In this document: in pieces, positions 8,972 through 18,017 of the stretch | Position numbering within the stretch: position 1 is the stretch's first letter | Layout of the letters: every line of letters starts with the position of its first letter | From: Ramicandelaber brevisporus | Lineage: Eukaryota > Kickxellomycota > Ramicandelaberales > Ramicandelaberaceae | Direction of reading: 5' to 3' | Length of the DNA stretch: 31,635 bases | Assembly (NCBI GenBank): GCA_025201865.1 | Contig: MU602691.1 | Location: forward strand, 16,433-48,067 | The notes under the pieces: model-generated | Database searches by the model: none | What the model was told of the DNA's origin: nothing | What the model saw: the letters and a program-made list of their open reading frames with translations, nothing else | Translations under genes and position numbers: made by a program

Positions 8972-9469
8972 TTAGTGAGAGTTTGGCATAGAACTCTGCA
9001 AATATTGTGGTTCTTGGTGCTGTGGTTGCTGCTCAGTACGGTAGTTCTGGTACTTTGCCCAGTTATTGGCTTGACCGTTCGAAGTTGCTGCTGCTTGTTG
9101 ATCGTTCCAGGCATATCTCTCATACGGTGGGCAGTTCTCCACTCGCCGTCCGATATCATCTTGCCCGTTCATCACCACTACGCTTTCGAGCTGTGCATTA
9201 TTTGCTGTGTTTATCACGTACCCACCTTCGCCGCTTGGTCCATTGCTCTGGTACAGAGCCTTGATTCCTCGATACAGGATGACACCACCAATGATTGCAA
9301 TCAGTAAACCTGCACCACCAAACAGGATTGGGACAAAAACGGGTGTATTGAAGCCTTGGCGATTTGAGAGAGCAATTGCGATGCCAGCAAAGCAAATGCC
9401 AAAGACAATCATGAATGGACCCGTAAAGAGGGCCGTGCGTGCTTGAGTTATTCTTGTAGACACTGGCAT
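8972..9469 (-). CDS. Small two-pass membrane protein, function unknown
   Basis: A 165-residue protein I do not recognise. The first 12 residues are short and polar. Two strong hydrophobic helices follow at about 13-35 and 45-69, separated by a short loop with N-R-Q-G-F-N-T-P, so both termini probably lie on the same side. The second helix is Gly-rich (F-G-G-A-G-L-L-I-A-I-I-G-G-V-I). Residues 70-165 form a polar tail, rich in Gln, Asn, Pro and Tyr, likely disordered and cytosolic. No catalytic or metal-binding motif is seen. The start ATG at 9469 directly precedes the first helix. The hydrophobic pattern and clean frame support a real gene, but an intron or a longer form cannot be excluded. 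Confidence 0.7.
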   Translation of the reverse strand: MPVSTRITQARTALFTGPFMIVFGICFAGIAIALSNRQGFNTPVFVPILFGGAGLLIAIIGGVILYRGIKALYQSNGPSGEGGYVINTANNAQLESVVVMNGQDDIGRRVENCPPYERYAWNDQQAAATSNGQANNWAKYQNYRTEQQPQHQEPQYLQSSMPNSH

Positions 9470-10512
9470 ACTTGTGAGCTTTGCGTGAAGAAGAGAGGGG
9501 AGAGAGCAGATAACGGAGAGAAGCAGTAGGCAAAAAAAGAGAGAGCGGGTGTGTGTGGGAGAGCGGGAGAGCGGGAGAGCGAGAGAGGGAGGGAAGTAAA
9601 GCTACAATGTGATGAAATGAGAATGATGTACAGGAACTTGTTTGTGCAAAACCTACTCACACTGTCAAATATATGGTTTGTGTCGTGCGTATGGATTTTT
9701 GTCGTGGCTTAACCCAAACACTCGGTATGGCTGATGACTTGCTTTCTTTTTGGTTGGTCTCTTTTACAGTGCAAAAGAACCCAAAGAACACCGAGCGACT
9801 GCCCTATCACCAGTGTTGGCTTGACTGCCCTTTATGTATATCGAGAGGAATTCCAAGTGGAGGTTGGCTGAACTTGCGTCAAAAAGAGCCAACTCAACAG
9901 GAGAGAAAAGGAGTTGTGTGTGCGTAATTGTGTGTAGGCGGGTATGTGAGTGTGTTAGTGTGTACGACATTGTGATTGTAGTGGCATCCGTTATGTTCTT
10001 TGTTTCTTTTTTTCCTGTTTAATACTGTGTATGTGCCAAGCCAGAATTCCGATTGGACCATTAACTACAGAGAGAGGGAGGGAGGAAGAGAGGGAGGGAG
10101 GAAGAGAGGGAGGAAGAGAGTGACAAAGCACTGTTGTTTGAGTTGTGCTCTGATTGGCTAGATGCATTTTGACTTGGCAGGTTGCATTGTCATGTGACTG
10201 TGCATTGCATGTTTTTTTTGTTGATGCAGGTCACCTGGTTCAGGTTGGAATAGTGATTGGTCAGTCACTAATTCGTATTTCATGGACTGTCAGTTGTATC
10301 CAGGAGTGATGAGTGAGAGAGATAGAGATGGAGAATTGTAAACGGAGGTCGACTGTTGACTGAAACATTTTTTGTTTTCAACAAGAACAGCCTCATCTCG
10401 ATCTCGACTCCCACCTCCTACTCCACTCAAACAACACACTCGTCGACCGATAAACCTCCTCTTCTTCCTCTTCTTCCTTTTTGATTAACTTTTTTTTCTC
10501 CACTGGGGGACC
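9470..10512. other. Divergent intergenic region with GA-rich microsatellites
   Basis: About 1 kb between divergent genes. It holds GA/GGGA-rich repeats (about 9486-9597) and a purine repeat with an 18-bp period, GAGAGGGAGGGAGGAAGA (about 10070-10122). Three ATTGG (reverse CCAAT) pentamers lie in the right half, and a pyrimidine-rich leader (10440-10500) precedes the 7TM gene. Frames such as 9673-9927 have no recognisable protein character. Confidence 0.6.
10052..10260. promoter_or_regulatory. Three evenly spaced inverted CCAAT pentamers
   Basis: ATTGG occurs at 10052-10056, 10153-10157 and 10256-10260, each preceded by G or TG (GATTGG). Steps are 101 and 103 bp. CCAAT boxes bound by the NF-Y/Hap complex work in either orientation, so these are candidate promoter elements for the 7TM gene or for the divergent small membrane protein. 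Confidence 0.35.
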
Positions 10513-13500
10513 ATGGTAGACGTGGAGTTGGAGTTGGAGTCTAATACATATCGGTGGAGACGAAGAAGGAGAAGGAGAAGAAGAAAGCGACGACGCAAGT
10601 GCAGGTTGGAACCTTCGACTCGACTATCCTCTCGATACATGCAGTCAACGCTGATCAGTATCAACAGTGAGAATGACATCAACATGAGGAGAAGGAGGAG
10701 AAGGAGGAGACTGTCAATGATGATACAGCTCTACTTCTACTTCTCCTCCTATTCTTCTTCCTCCTCTTCCATGGTATCGATGCGTTTGCAATGTCTTTTC
10801 ATGAGTTGTTTGTTTTACTTGCTGCTGTGCTCATCTGTGTCAGCTAATCTCGTTCTATGGAACGTTGCCAACCCAACTCCATTACCAAACTCAACAGACG
10901 GTCCAAGCTCATTCAGCAACAGCGTTAGCGGAAGTGCCGGTTTCCCGATTGACTTTGGCGGCGGACTTCTCGCATATGAGTTTGCCGGATACACTGCAAA
11001 GAAGAACTTTCATGCAGTGTCAGGTCCAATTCTCCAGCTTCCTGACATTGGACCGGACTGCACATTCACGCCTCCATCAACCACGTCCTCATTTGTTTTC
11101 CAACCGGCTCTACCGAGTAATGTGACTGGATCGATTGTGCTGGTGGATATGGGTGCCGCACGCAATATTGGATGTGTGTCAATGTCATTCGTGCTCCAGC
11201 TGATGCCTGCCATGTCAGATGAACTTCACAGACGATATGCGGATTTGCCACCGATCAGAGCCATTGTGTTTGCGAATCCAATTGATAGCTCGACGACTTT
11301 TGGCAATCCAATGACTACATTTTACGACAACTATTGGAACTATCTGCCCGCCAATGTTACTCCGTTTTTGACATCTGGTCAATCATACACATGGATGACT
11401 ACCCAAATGGACAGCTTGCAGCATCGCTCCAACAACAGCACTGCGGCTGTGAACAGAACAATGTACACCCCACTGCTAGGCGCAATCAACCATGACATTG
11501 GTGTGTGGAACCGACTAATCGGCGATTCTATATCGGATCGCATCCAAATGGCTCGTCAAATTGTCTGCACTCTAGTTGGACTCTACATTCTCACCAACAT
11601 ATTCCTCGCAGTATTTATCCACAAATCCATGCGTTCTTGGTCTCATTTATCCATCTTGGCGTTTGAACTCATTCCTTGTTTGGCAATTGGTTTGACCATC
11701 CAGTACTTTGCATATTCGAATATAGTCCAGTTTCTAATGTTTGTTGGCCAGGGAATGAACAAAATCTCACTGGGACTGCTGATTGTCAGATGGACATTCT
11801 ACGTGGCTGCCGAGCGTGGCGTGAAGATCTTGGTGGCCGTCAGATTATTCATGTACATAATAATGGCATCCTCCATATTGTTCAGAATTGGCTATGATAT
11901 ACTGCTATACTTGTGCCACGTGGCTATCAATCCAACAATACTGTTCATGCTGATGCCAACGATGGATTTCGGAGGAGGTGTTCTGGCGTTTATAGCAATG
12001 GTGATTTATGCGAGAGCAATGGGTAAGGCAATGTGGTATGCTGAGCAAAGAAAGATCACATACTTGTGCATGTTGAGCTTGGCAACCAGTATCTATGATA
12101 TACTGTGTTATTATGTACTGTCATCACCACGTTCGCAAAATATACCAAGAACACTGGCGTATGTGCTACTGCAGACTATTGGGATGCCACTGTCAGGTGC
12201 ACTCAAAGTGTGGGCCAGTATAATGATGCAATCTGCAATTAGTACAACACGGCCGGGATTTAGCACAGGTGTAGTACGAAGAAGAGAGCGAGGTGGTCAA
12301 GAGGACGGAACTGGACCAACCAACAGTCACGTCAGTAGAAGAGACAGAGATGAATGCAGCGGAGACTACGGAGATGCATCTGGTACATTTGGCAGCGCAA
12401 CTAGATCAGACGGTGGAGAGAGAAGACAGAACCGAAGGAACAGACGAGATCAGCAGCAGAGTCAACCGCGTCAACCGCGTCAACAACGTCAACAGCGTCA
12501 ACGTCAAATGGATGAGATCCCAGGCGATATTGATGCCACTCAATTGGAAAGAGTTCGACATAGTGGCGATGACTTTACACTTCAACTTCCACTTCAGCCA
12601 CTTCAGTTTTCACTCGCTACACTGCCATATTCGCTGCATCCATCAGCAGGTATTACTGGCAGCTATGCGCTTGATGTGCCGACTCATCCCTTGCCAACGC
12701 CTTCAGCTTCCTCAACGCCATATTATGGTCCATCCAGAGTGTCTCCGCGCACTTCTGCACCAGTCACGACTGCACCAGCAACAACCACACTAACCACACC
12801 AGCATCACCAAATCCACCGCGCTCAACCACAGAATCAACAGCATCTCTTCCCGCCAAACCGTGGTGGAATCGCATTCTTAAACGACGACCCTCCATTTCT
12901 ACTGTGAAATCCCCTTTGCCATCAGCAACAGATCGGCTTCGCCATTCAGCAGGTGAATACAATCAATTCGTCAATGCAGCTTCCTTCGGCTCTTCAGCAA
13001 CTCCCATTGCCTCTGTTACAGCTTCGATACCATTACCGTTAATGCCACGATCTGTTCGCACCAGTTCATCTGGCGAAAGAGTAAACGATGTTAATCTGGC
13101 GGCAAGAAATGGACTCGGCTTAGTTCAATTTGAAGGTGACACTGGAGTTCGAGGAACAGAGCTACCGTCGATATCGGCGTATGTGGCTCAGCACCAGCAG
13201 CAGTTACAGCAACAGCAACAACAGCAGCAATTACAGCAAGCACAGCAGCAGCAACAGCAGCAACAGCAGATGGTTACTCCGTCACACCGTCAACAGCCTG
13301 CACTGTATCCACATCGACATGTAGCAGCTGTTAGTGCACTGGATGACATACCTCGATTTGGCACGCCATTTATGCCATCGCCTTCACTCGCCGCGACTCC
13401 TCACCAGGCGACGGGTATCCCATTAGGTTACACTCACGGCCATCAGCATCGCTCGCTTTCCACAGTTCCTCTTCACCCGATTTATCAAGTCCCCACTGCA

Positions 13501-13590
13501 ACAGTGTCGGCAAGAACCTCTTTGCAGCAACCCTCCCAGACACAGCAGCCACCACCACCACCATCAAGTAATACGAGGATTATCCCATAG
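10513..13590 (+). CDS. Orphan seven-transmembrane receptor-like protein with PA-like ectodomain
   Basis: A 1025-residue frame. A hydrophobic signal segment (about 90-111) is followed by an extracellular or lumenal domain (about 112-345) with five N-glycosylation sequons and few cysteines. Its central part (G-S-I-V-L-V-D-M-G-A-A, then later P-I-R-A-I-V-F-A-N-P) resembles a protease-associated (PA) fold. Seven helices follow, near 348-370, 378-401, 404-433, 437-465, 474-503, 514-537 and 545-573. The C-tail of about 450 residues is disordered: Arg/Gln 9-bp repeats near 12460-12510, Ser/Thr/Pro-rich stretches, polyQ (about 894-925) and a final PPPPP. The layout suggests a GPCR-like receptor, but no known family motif is seen. 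Start: ATG 10513 is the first in about 130 bp and has a strong ACCATGG context, yet it adds 86 Arg/Ser-rich residues. ATG 10771 or 10780 would begin directly at the signal peptide. Confidence 0.75.
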   Translation: MVDVELELESNTYRWRRRRRRRRRKRRRKCRLEPSTRLSSRYMQSTLISINSENDINMRRRRRRRRLSMMIQLYFYFSSYSSSSSSMVSMRLQCLFMSCLFYLLLCSSVSANLVLWNVANPTPLPNSTDGPSSFSNSVSGSAGFPIDFGGGLLAYEFAGYTAKKNFHAVSGPILQLPDIGPDCTFTPPSTTSSFVFQPALPSNVTGSIVLVDMGAARNIGCVSMSFVLQLMPAMSDELHRRYADLPPIRAIVFANPIDSSTTFGNPMTTFYDNYWNYLPANVTPFLTSGQSYTWMTTQMDSLQHRSNNSTAAVNRTMYTPLLGAINHDIGVWNRLIGDSISDRIQMARQIVCTLVGLYILTNIFLAVFIHKSMRSWSHLSILAFELIPCLAIGLTIQYFAYSNIVQFLMFVGQGMNKISLGLLIVRWTFYVAAERGVKILVAVRLFMYIIMASSILFRIGYDILLYLCHVAINPTILFMLMPTMDFGGGVLAFIAMVIYARAMGKAMWYAEQRKITYLCMLSLATSIYDILCYYVLSSPRSQNIPRTLAYVLLQTIGMPLSGALKVWASIMMQSAISTTRPGFSTGVVRRRERGGQEDGTGPTNSHVSRRDRDECSGDYGDASGTFGSATRSDGGERRQNRRNRRDQQQSQPRQPRQQRQQRQRQMDEIPGDIDATQLERVRHSGDDFTLQLPLQPLQFSLATLPYSLHPSAGITGSYALDVPTHPLPTPSASSTPYYGPSRVSPRTSAPVTTAPATTTLTTPASPNPPRSTTESTASLPAKPWWNRILKRRPSISTVKSPLPSATDRLRHSAGEYNQFVNAASFGSSATPIASVTASIPLPLMPRSVRTSSSGERVNDVNLAARNGLGLVQFEGDTGVRGTELPSISAYVAQHQQQLQQQQQQQQLQQAQQQQQQQQQMVTPSHRQQPALYPHRHVAAVSALDDIPRFGTPFMPSPSLAATPHQATGIPLGYTHGHQHRSLSTVPLHPIYQVPTATVSARTSLQQPSQTQQPPPPPSSNTRIIP
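12455..12510 (+). repeat. 9-bp tandem repeat (CGTCAACmG) in the 7TM gene tail
   Basis: The stretch repeats a unit close to GTCAACCGC/GTCAACAGC five to six times, encoding Gln-Pro-Arg and Gln-Gln-Arg units in the cytosolic tail. Confidence 0.7.
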
Positions 13591-14390
13591 ACTTAATATT
13601 ATGTTTGATAGATATTCTCTGCTTTATTTTTGCTCGTTTTATTTATTTACTGTTTGAATAGACGTAGATAGTGCATGTGATGATAAGAATGGAAGATACC
13701 GTTGTATGTGTGTGTGTGTGTGTGTGTGGATGGCACGGCATTGGATGCCCTCAGTCTTAAAAAAAAAAAAAACAGAAAGGATACTCTCGGCAATGGCACA
13801 GACTGGAGAGTAAAGTCGATGCCGCTGACTTCATTGTGCGCAATGCGGCGACACACTGACCTCAACCGTTATTCCTGGTCTCCCCCACCTCTTGCAATAT
13901 CGGCGACGGTTACAGCCGTCTCAGCCAGATGCAGCGGCACAGATACCACAGCAGTCGCAGCCCAGTCAAGTCAAGAGTGTATTGGTTGTTGCAGCGAGTT
14001 GTAACAATTTTCAAGCCGGTTTCTCCCACGTTGCTTATTCAGAATTTCTCAGCTATCTGCATTGCATCGATGCGATACGCAGACTCATTATCGGCCCTGG
14101 CTCCAAGTCTTATATCTCGAGCCGTCTCGTGTCTCGTCCCGCGTCTCCCCTGCTCCTTGTTACAGCTTGTTCACAGACCATCAGCTGTTCCTTGCTTTTC
14201 TTTTCTTTTTCTTTTTCAAACGTTTTCCTTCATCTGCGACACACACACACACAAACTCACCACACCCACTTACCACACAGAGTACACAGAGTGAACACAC
14301 AACACACACGCAAACGCGCGTTTTTTTTTTTCATTATCATAGACAATAGCAGCAACACCAGCCAACAACAACAACACTCCATATCACGCC
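13591..14390. other. Intergenic region, 7TM gene to PGDH gene
   Basis: It holds the 3' UTR of the 7TM gene, a GT microsatellite (about 13706-13729), a 13-nt A run (13759-13771) and a pyrimidine- and CA-rich promoter/leader for the next gene (14190-14390). The 211-codon frame starting near 13892 overlaps the next gene in another frame and reads as low-complexity S/H/T sequence; I do not accept it as a gene. Confidence 0.6.
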
Positions 14391-15779
14391 ATGACCGCAG
14401 ACCCAGTCACCACCAGCGTCTCTCGTTCAGAGCCAACTCAAGCTCAGCAGCAGCAACAGCAGCTCGCAACACCTTCCGTTTTGGTAGGTGGCCGCCCTCG
14501 CCGCGCCGTATCAGTCTCTCGTGCTGATCAGCAAGCCAAGATGCTTCGCCCGTTCTCCACTGGCAACTTCAACGTCCTCTTACTCGAAAACGTCAACAAG
14601 ACTGCCGCAAATATGCTTATCGAGCAAGGCTACCAGGTCGAGCAGCACGCTAAGGCCCTGCCAGAGGATGTCCTTATCGACAAGATTCGCAACGTCCACG
14701 CCATTGGCATCCGTAGCAAGACCCAGCTTTCTGAGCGCGTGCTCCGTGAGGCCAAGAATCTGCTCGTGATTGGCTGCTTCTGCATTGGCACCAATCAGGT
14801 GGATCTGGAGTATGCCGCCAAGCGCGGTATCTCCGTGTTTAACTCGCCGTTTAGCAACTCGCGCTCCGTGGCTGAGCTGGTCATTGCCGAGATCATCATG
14901 CTCGCGCGCCAGCTTGGTGACCGGAACAACGAGGGCCACAGCGGCGTCTGGAACAAGGTCTCTGCTGGATGCTACGAGATTCGCGGCAAGACCCTTGGCA
15001 TTGTGGGCTACGGTCACATTGGCTCGCAGCTTAGTGTGCTGGCCGAGGCTATGGGCATGACTGTCTGCTTCTACGACGTGCTGCCAATCATGCCGCTCGG
15101 CGTGAGCAAGCCATGCAAGTCGCTCGAGGAGCTGCTGCGCACCAGCGACTTTGTCTCGCTGCATGTGCCAGAGACTTTGGATACCAAGAACATGATTTCC
15201 GCCGAGCAGCTCGCCATGATGAAGAAGGGCTCGTACCTGATCAACGCCAGTCGCGGTACCGTTGTTGACATCCCGGCTCTTGCTGCTGCTCTCAAGTCTC
15301 GCCACCTCGGCGGCGCTGCTGTTGACGTGTACCCAACCGAGCCGCTCGCCAACGGCCCAGGCTGGGCTACCGAGCTCGCCGGCTGCCCAAACACCATCCT
15401 GACCCCACACATTGGCGGCTCCACCGAAGAGGCTCAGTACGCCATTGGTCTCGAGGTTGCCAACCACGTGATTCGCTACATCAACTACGGCTCCACCCTG
15501 CAGGCCGTCAACTACCCGGAGATCCGCATGCGCGACATTCCAGCCAGCGAGAAGATGGGTATCCGCGTGGTTAACGCCCACCACAATGTGCCTGGTGTGC
15601 TTCGCCAGCTCAACAATATCCTGGCCGACCACAATGTTGAGAAGCAGATGTGTGACTCCAAGGGATCGATTGCCTACTTTATGGCCGACCTGAATGTCGA
15701 GAATGAGGAGGTTATCCGTGAGCTGTATCGTCGCATCTCGGATATCCCAGAGAGCATCATCACCCGTGTTCTCTATTAA
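14391..15779 (+). CDS. SER3/SER33: D-3-phosphoglycerate dehydrogenase
   Basis: Cytosolic enzyme that oxidises 3-phosphoglycerate with NAD+, the first step of phosphorylated serine synthesis. The 462-residue protein matches the yeast Ser3/Ser33 length. The substrate-binding domain begins near residue 58 (F-N-V-L-L-L-E-N). The Rossmann motif G-Y-G-H-I-G lies near 206-211. Catalytic residues are in place: Arg in I-N-A-S-R-G-T (about 288), Glu in Y-P-T-E-P (about 317) and His in T-P-H-I-G-G-S-T (about 340). A C-terminal ACT domain (about 390-462, with N-V-P-G-V-L-R-Q-L) suggests feedback control by serine, as in the family. A 50-residue Q-rich N-terminal extension resembles that of fungal Ser3. 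Codon use is strongly biased to C/G endings, unlike neighbours, which suggests high expression. Confidence 0.97.
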   Translation: MTADPVTTSVSRSEPTQAQQQQQQLATPSVLVGGRPRRAVSVSRADQQAKMLRPFSTGNFNVLLLENVNKTAANMLIEQGYQVEQHAKALPEDVLIDKIRNVHAIGIRSKTQLSERVLREAKNLLVIGCFCIGTNQVDLEYAAKRGISVFNSPFSNSRSVAELVIAEIIMLARQLGDRNNEGHSGVWNKVSAGCYEIRGKTLGIVGYGHIGSQLSVLAEAMGMTVCFYDVLPIMPLGVSKPCKSLEELLRTSDFVSLHVPETLDTKNMISAEQLAMMKKGSYLINASRGTVVDIPALAAALKSRHLGGAAVDVYPTEPLANGPGWATELAGCPNTILTPHIGGSTEEAQYAIGLEVANHVIRYINYGSTLQAVNYPEIRMRDIPASEKMGIRVVNAHHNVPGVLRQLNNILADHNVEKQMCDSKGSIAYFMADLNVENEEVIRELYRRISDIPESIITRVLY

Positions 15780-16069
15780 GCACATTGCTTTAACCTATCT
15801 ATACAGTCTTCCATTTATATCATTTTATTTTTATTTTTACTATCGTGCCATACCATCCTCTATCCTCATATCATCTTTTTTTTATCTTTGAACATGGACA
15901 CTTTTCGAACTTTACTCAATGTGATAACCAAATCCATCTGACTATAGTAAAACGAGGTTGAGTTAGGAGAGGTGCAAGAATGGATGCTGTTCAAAAAAAT
16001 ATTTCTGGGAACAAAAAACAACAACAGCTTTTTTCTTTGTTGATTCAAACCGACGACAACAGTAAAAGC

Positions 16070-16100
<31 letters not shown>

Positions 16101-16130
16101 GTAGCAGCAGCATCGACCTTGATCCCGACG
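15780..16130. other. Intergenic region, PGDH to RRM/zinc-knuckle gene
   Basis: T-rich PGDH 3' UTR (to about 15890) and the promoter/leader of the next + strand gene. The leader carries an AAC microsatellite (about 16069-16100) 30 bp before the ATG, so it is probably transcribed. No other feature seen. Confidence 0.6.
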
Positions 16131-17075
16131 ATGAGTGAAGAAGGTTGGCTTCGCTCGGTGAGTGTTCGTAATCATGGCCACTATGGTGACAATAGCCAAG
16201 GTTCTTCTCAAGTAAATGGCAACGGCCTTGTTCACAGCGTTGCTGGCACTCCATCGCTGGCTCCCTCAGGTTCTGCTGTGGTGGAGGAAGATGAATATGA
16301 CCGATTGACATTGAAGGTGACAAGATTCAATCCAGGCACAACACCGGATGACATCTCTCGCTTGTTTTCATTGTACGGAACTGTGCGTACAGCCACCACT
16401 ACTCGCTCTGGAAGTGTCATCTTTGTCGCATTTCATTCAGAGACTGAAGCTGAGGTGGCATTGCGTGCGCTCAACGGTACTGAGCTGAATGGTGCAGTGA
16501 TTCAAGTGGACTATGTCACCGTTAGACCGCCTGGCTACAACAGCAACGCTGGAGGTGGAGGTGATCGGGATGGCGGCAGAGGTGGAAGTAGCTATTATCC
16601 CTCACAGTATCAATCAGCTCTGCCGGTGTCTTCACAATCTACATCGAGACAGTATGATTCAAGCGCTCCGCCGCCACCGCCGCCGCCGCCACCATTGCCG
16701 CACAGCCCTGAAGATGGACATGATGATCATCGCGACTCATTGTCGGCTCCACCACCACCACCTCTGCAACAGCAACAGCAGCAACAGCAGCAATTATCTG
16801 CGACACCAGGTGGAGCTAGGGACCAAGAGTTGGATCGGAATCGCTGTTTTGCGTGTGACCAGTCTGGACACTGGGCACGTGATTGTCCAACCAAAACCAG
16901 ACAGCCAGGTGGATACGATGGACGTGGCATGGGCAGTGGCGGACATCGTGGATACGACAACTACCGAGACTATGGACGCGATCGTCGTGGTGGAGGCGAT
17001 TGGCAGCAGCGAGATGAGGATAGATATAACAGCAATGGACGTGATAGCAGCCGTGAGCGCAGCTCAGAGTCTGCA

Positions 17076-17114
<39 letters not shown>

Positions 17115-18017
17115 ACATCTCGTGAAGGTACTGCAGCTGAAGGCGATGCTGATGTAGCTGCTCCACAAGGTCATCGCGAAGGCGCAAGTGAATATGGTCG
17201 TCATGGTGCTAGAGGCACTGATCGTGAGTGTTTCCGCTGTGGCCAAGCCGGTCACATTGCGCGCATGTGCACAAACCCACCCACAAACCCGAATGGCGAT
17301 GCTGATCGCCGGTATTCATCAAATCGTAGCTATGGCGGATACGTTAGTGGTGGAGGAGAAGATCGTGAGAGAGGAGGCGATGGCCGTGACTATCGGTCAA
17401 GTGGCGGACTGCAATGCTATTCATGCGGTGGATATGGTCACAAGTCTGCAAATTGCCCAGATGGCAACACTCGTGATCGTGGTGGGTATCGCGGTAGATT
17501 TGATAGAAGACCAGCTTATGGCAGCAGCCACAGCAACAGCGGAGGTGGAGGCGATTGGAAGGCGAATAGCTACTATCCACCAGACTCGCCATATCTGCGC
17601 AATAATGCATCTTCAAGCAGTGGAATGTCAAGTGACCGCAGAGATGATGGATACTATCGCAGTGCTCGCTCACGGTCTCCAGTACGTCACCATCACTCCC
17701 ATCGCAGCGGTGGTAGTGGCAGCGGCAGCAGCAGTGGATATGATCGCTACTCAAGCAGTAATGGCAGCTATGCTAATAGACGCGACCGGAGTCGCAGCCG
17801 CAGTCGTAGTCGTAGCCGCGGACACGGTAGTGGCGGAGGTGGCGGTAGCGGTCGCGATCGTAGCCGCAGTATCGAGAGACATCCTCGTTCGCGTTCTAGA
17901 GATGGCAGTCACGATGGTCGTCGTGGAAGCGGAAGTTCGGCTAGAGGTAAAAGCTCGAGAAGCAATGAGTATCGAGCGGATTCGCGTTCACCAGTTAGAA
18001 GCGGCGGCGGTGATTAA
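16131..18017 (+). CDS. RRM protein with three CCHC zinc knuckles and RS-rich tail
   Basis: A predicted nuclear RNA-binding protein of 628 residues, probably in splicing or mRNA handling. One RRM spans about 60-128. Three CX2CX4HX4C knuckles begin at about Cys239, Cys367 and Cys429 (C-F-A-C...H...C, C-F-R-C...H...C, C-Y-S-C...H...C). Linkers hold polyPro (about 183-191), polyQ, polyAla (about 316-328) and many Gly/Arg/Tyr (RGG-like) residues. The C-terminus has R-S-R-S dipeptides near 550-565 and further S/R-rich sequence, like SR proteins. RRM plus zinc knuckles plus RS recalls plant RSZ32/33 or animal SRSF7, though three knuckles are unusual. RNP1 is degenerate. The first in-frame ATG (16131) is used; the frame opens 12 bp earlier only through a TTG. 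Confidence 0.85.
17078..17115 (+). repeat. GCT trinucleotide repeat encoding polyalanine
   Basis: A run of about 12 GCT units within the RRM/zinc-knuckle gene, encoding an alanine tract between the first and second knuckles. Such runs vary in length between strains. Confidence 0.9.

Noticed and set aside
10740-10816. Possible intron between the Arg-rich start and the signal peptide of the 7TM gene
   Set aside because: A pyrimidine tract is present, but I see no convincing donor/branch/acceptor set that keeps the frame; left as a start-site question.
13892-14527. 211-codon + frame before and into the PGDH gene
   Set aside because: Low-complexity Ser/His/Thr sequence from a CA/CT-rich leader, overlapping a firm CDS in another frame.
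14580-15785. Antisense frame of 401 codons over the PGDH gene
   Set aside because: It is codon-aligned with a confidently identified enzyme, and its protein has no domain character; codon bias explains it.
16069-16100. AAC repeat considered as a CRISPR-like or functional array
   Set aside because: A plain trinucleotide microsatellite without spacers, in a eukaryotic leader.
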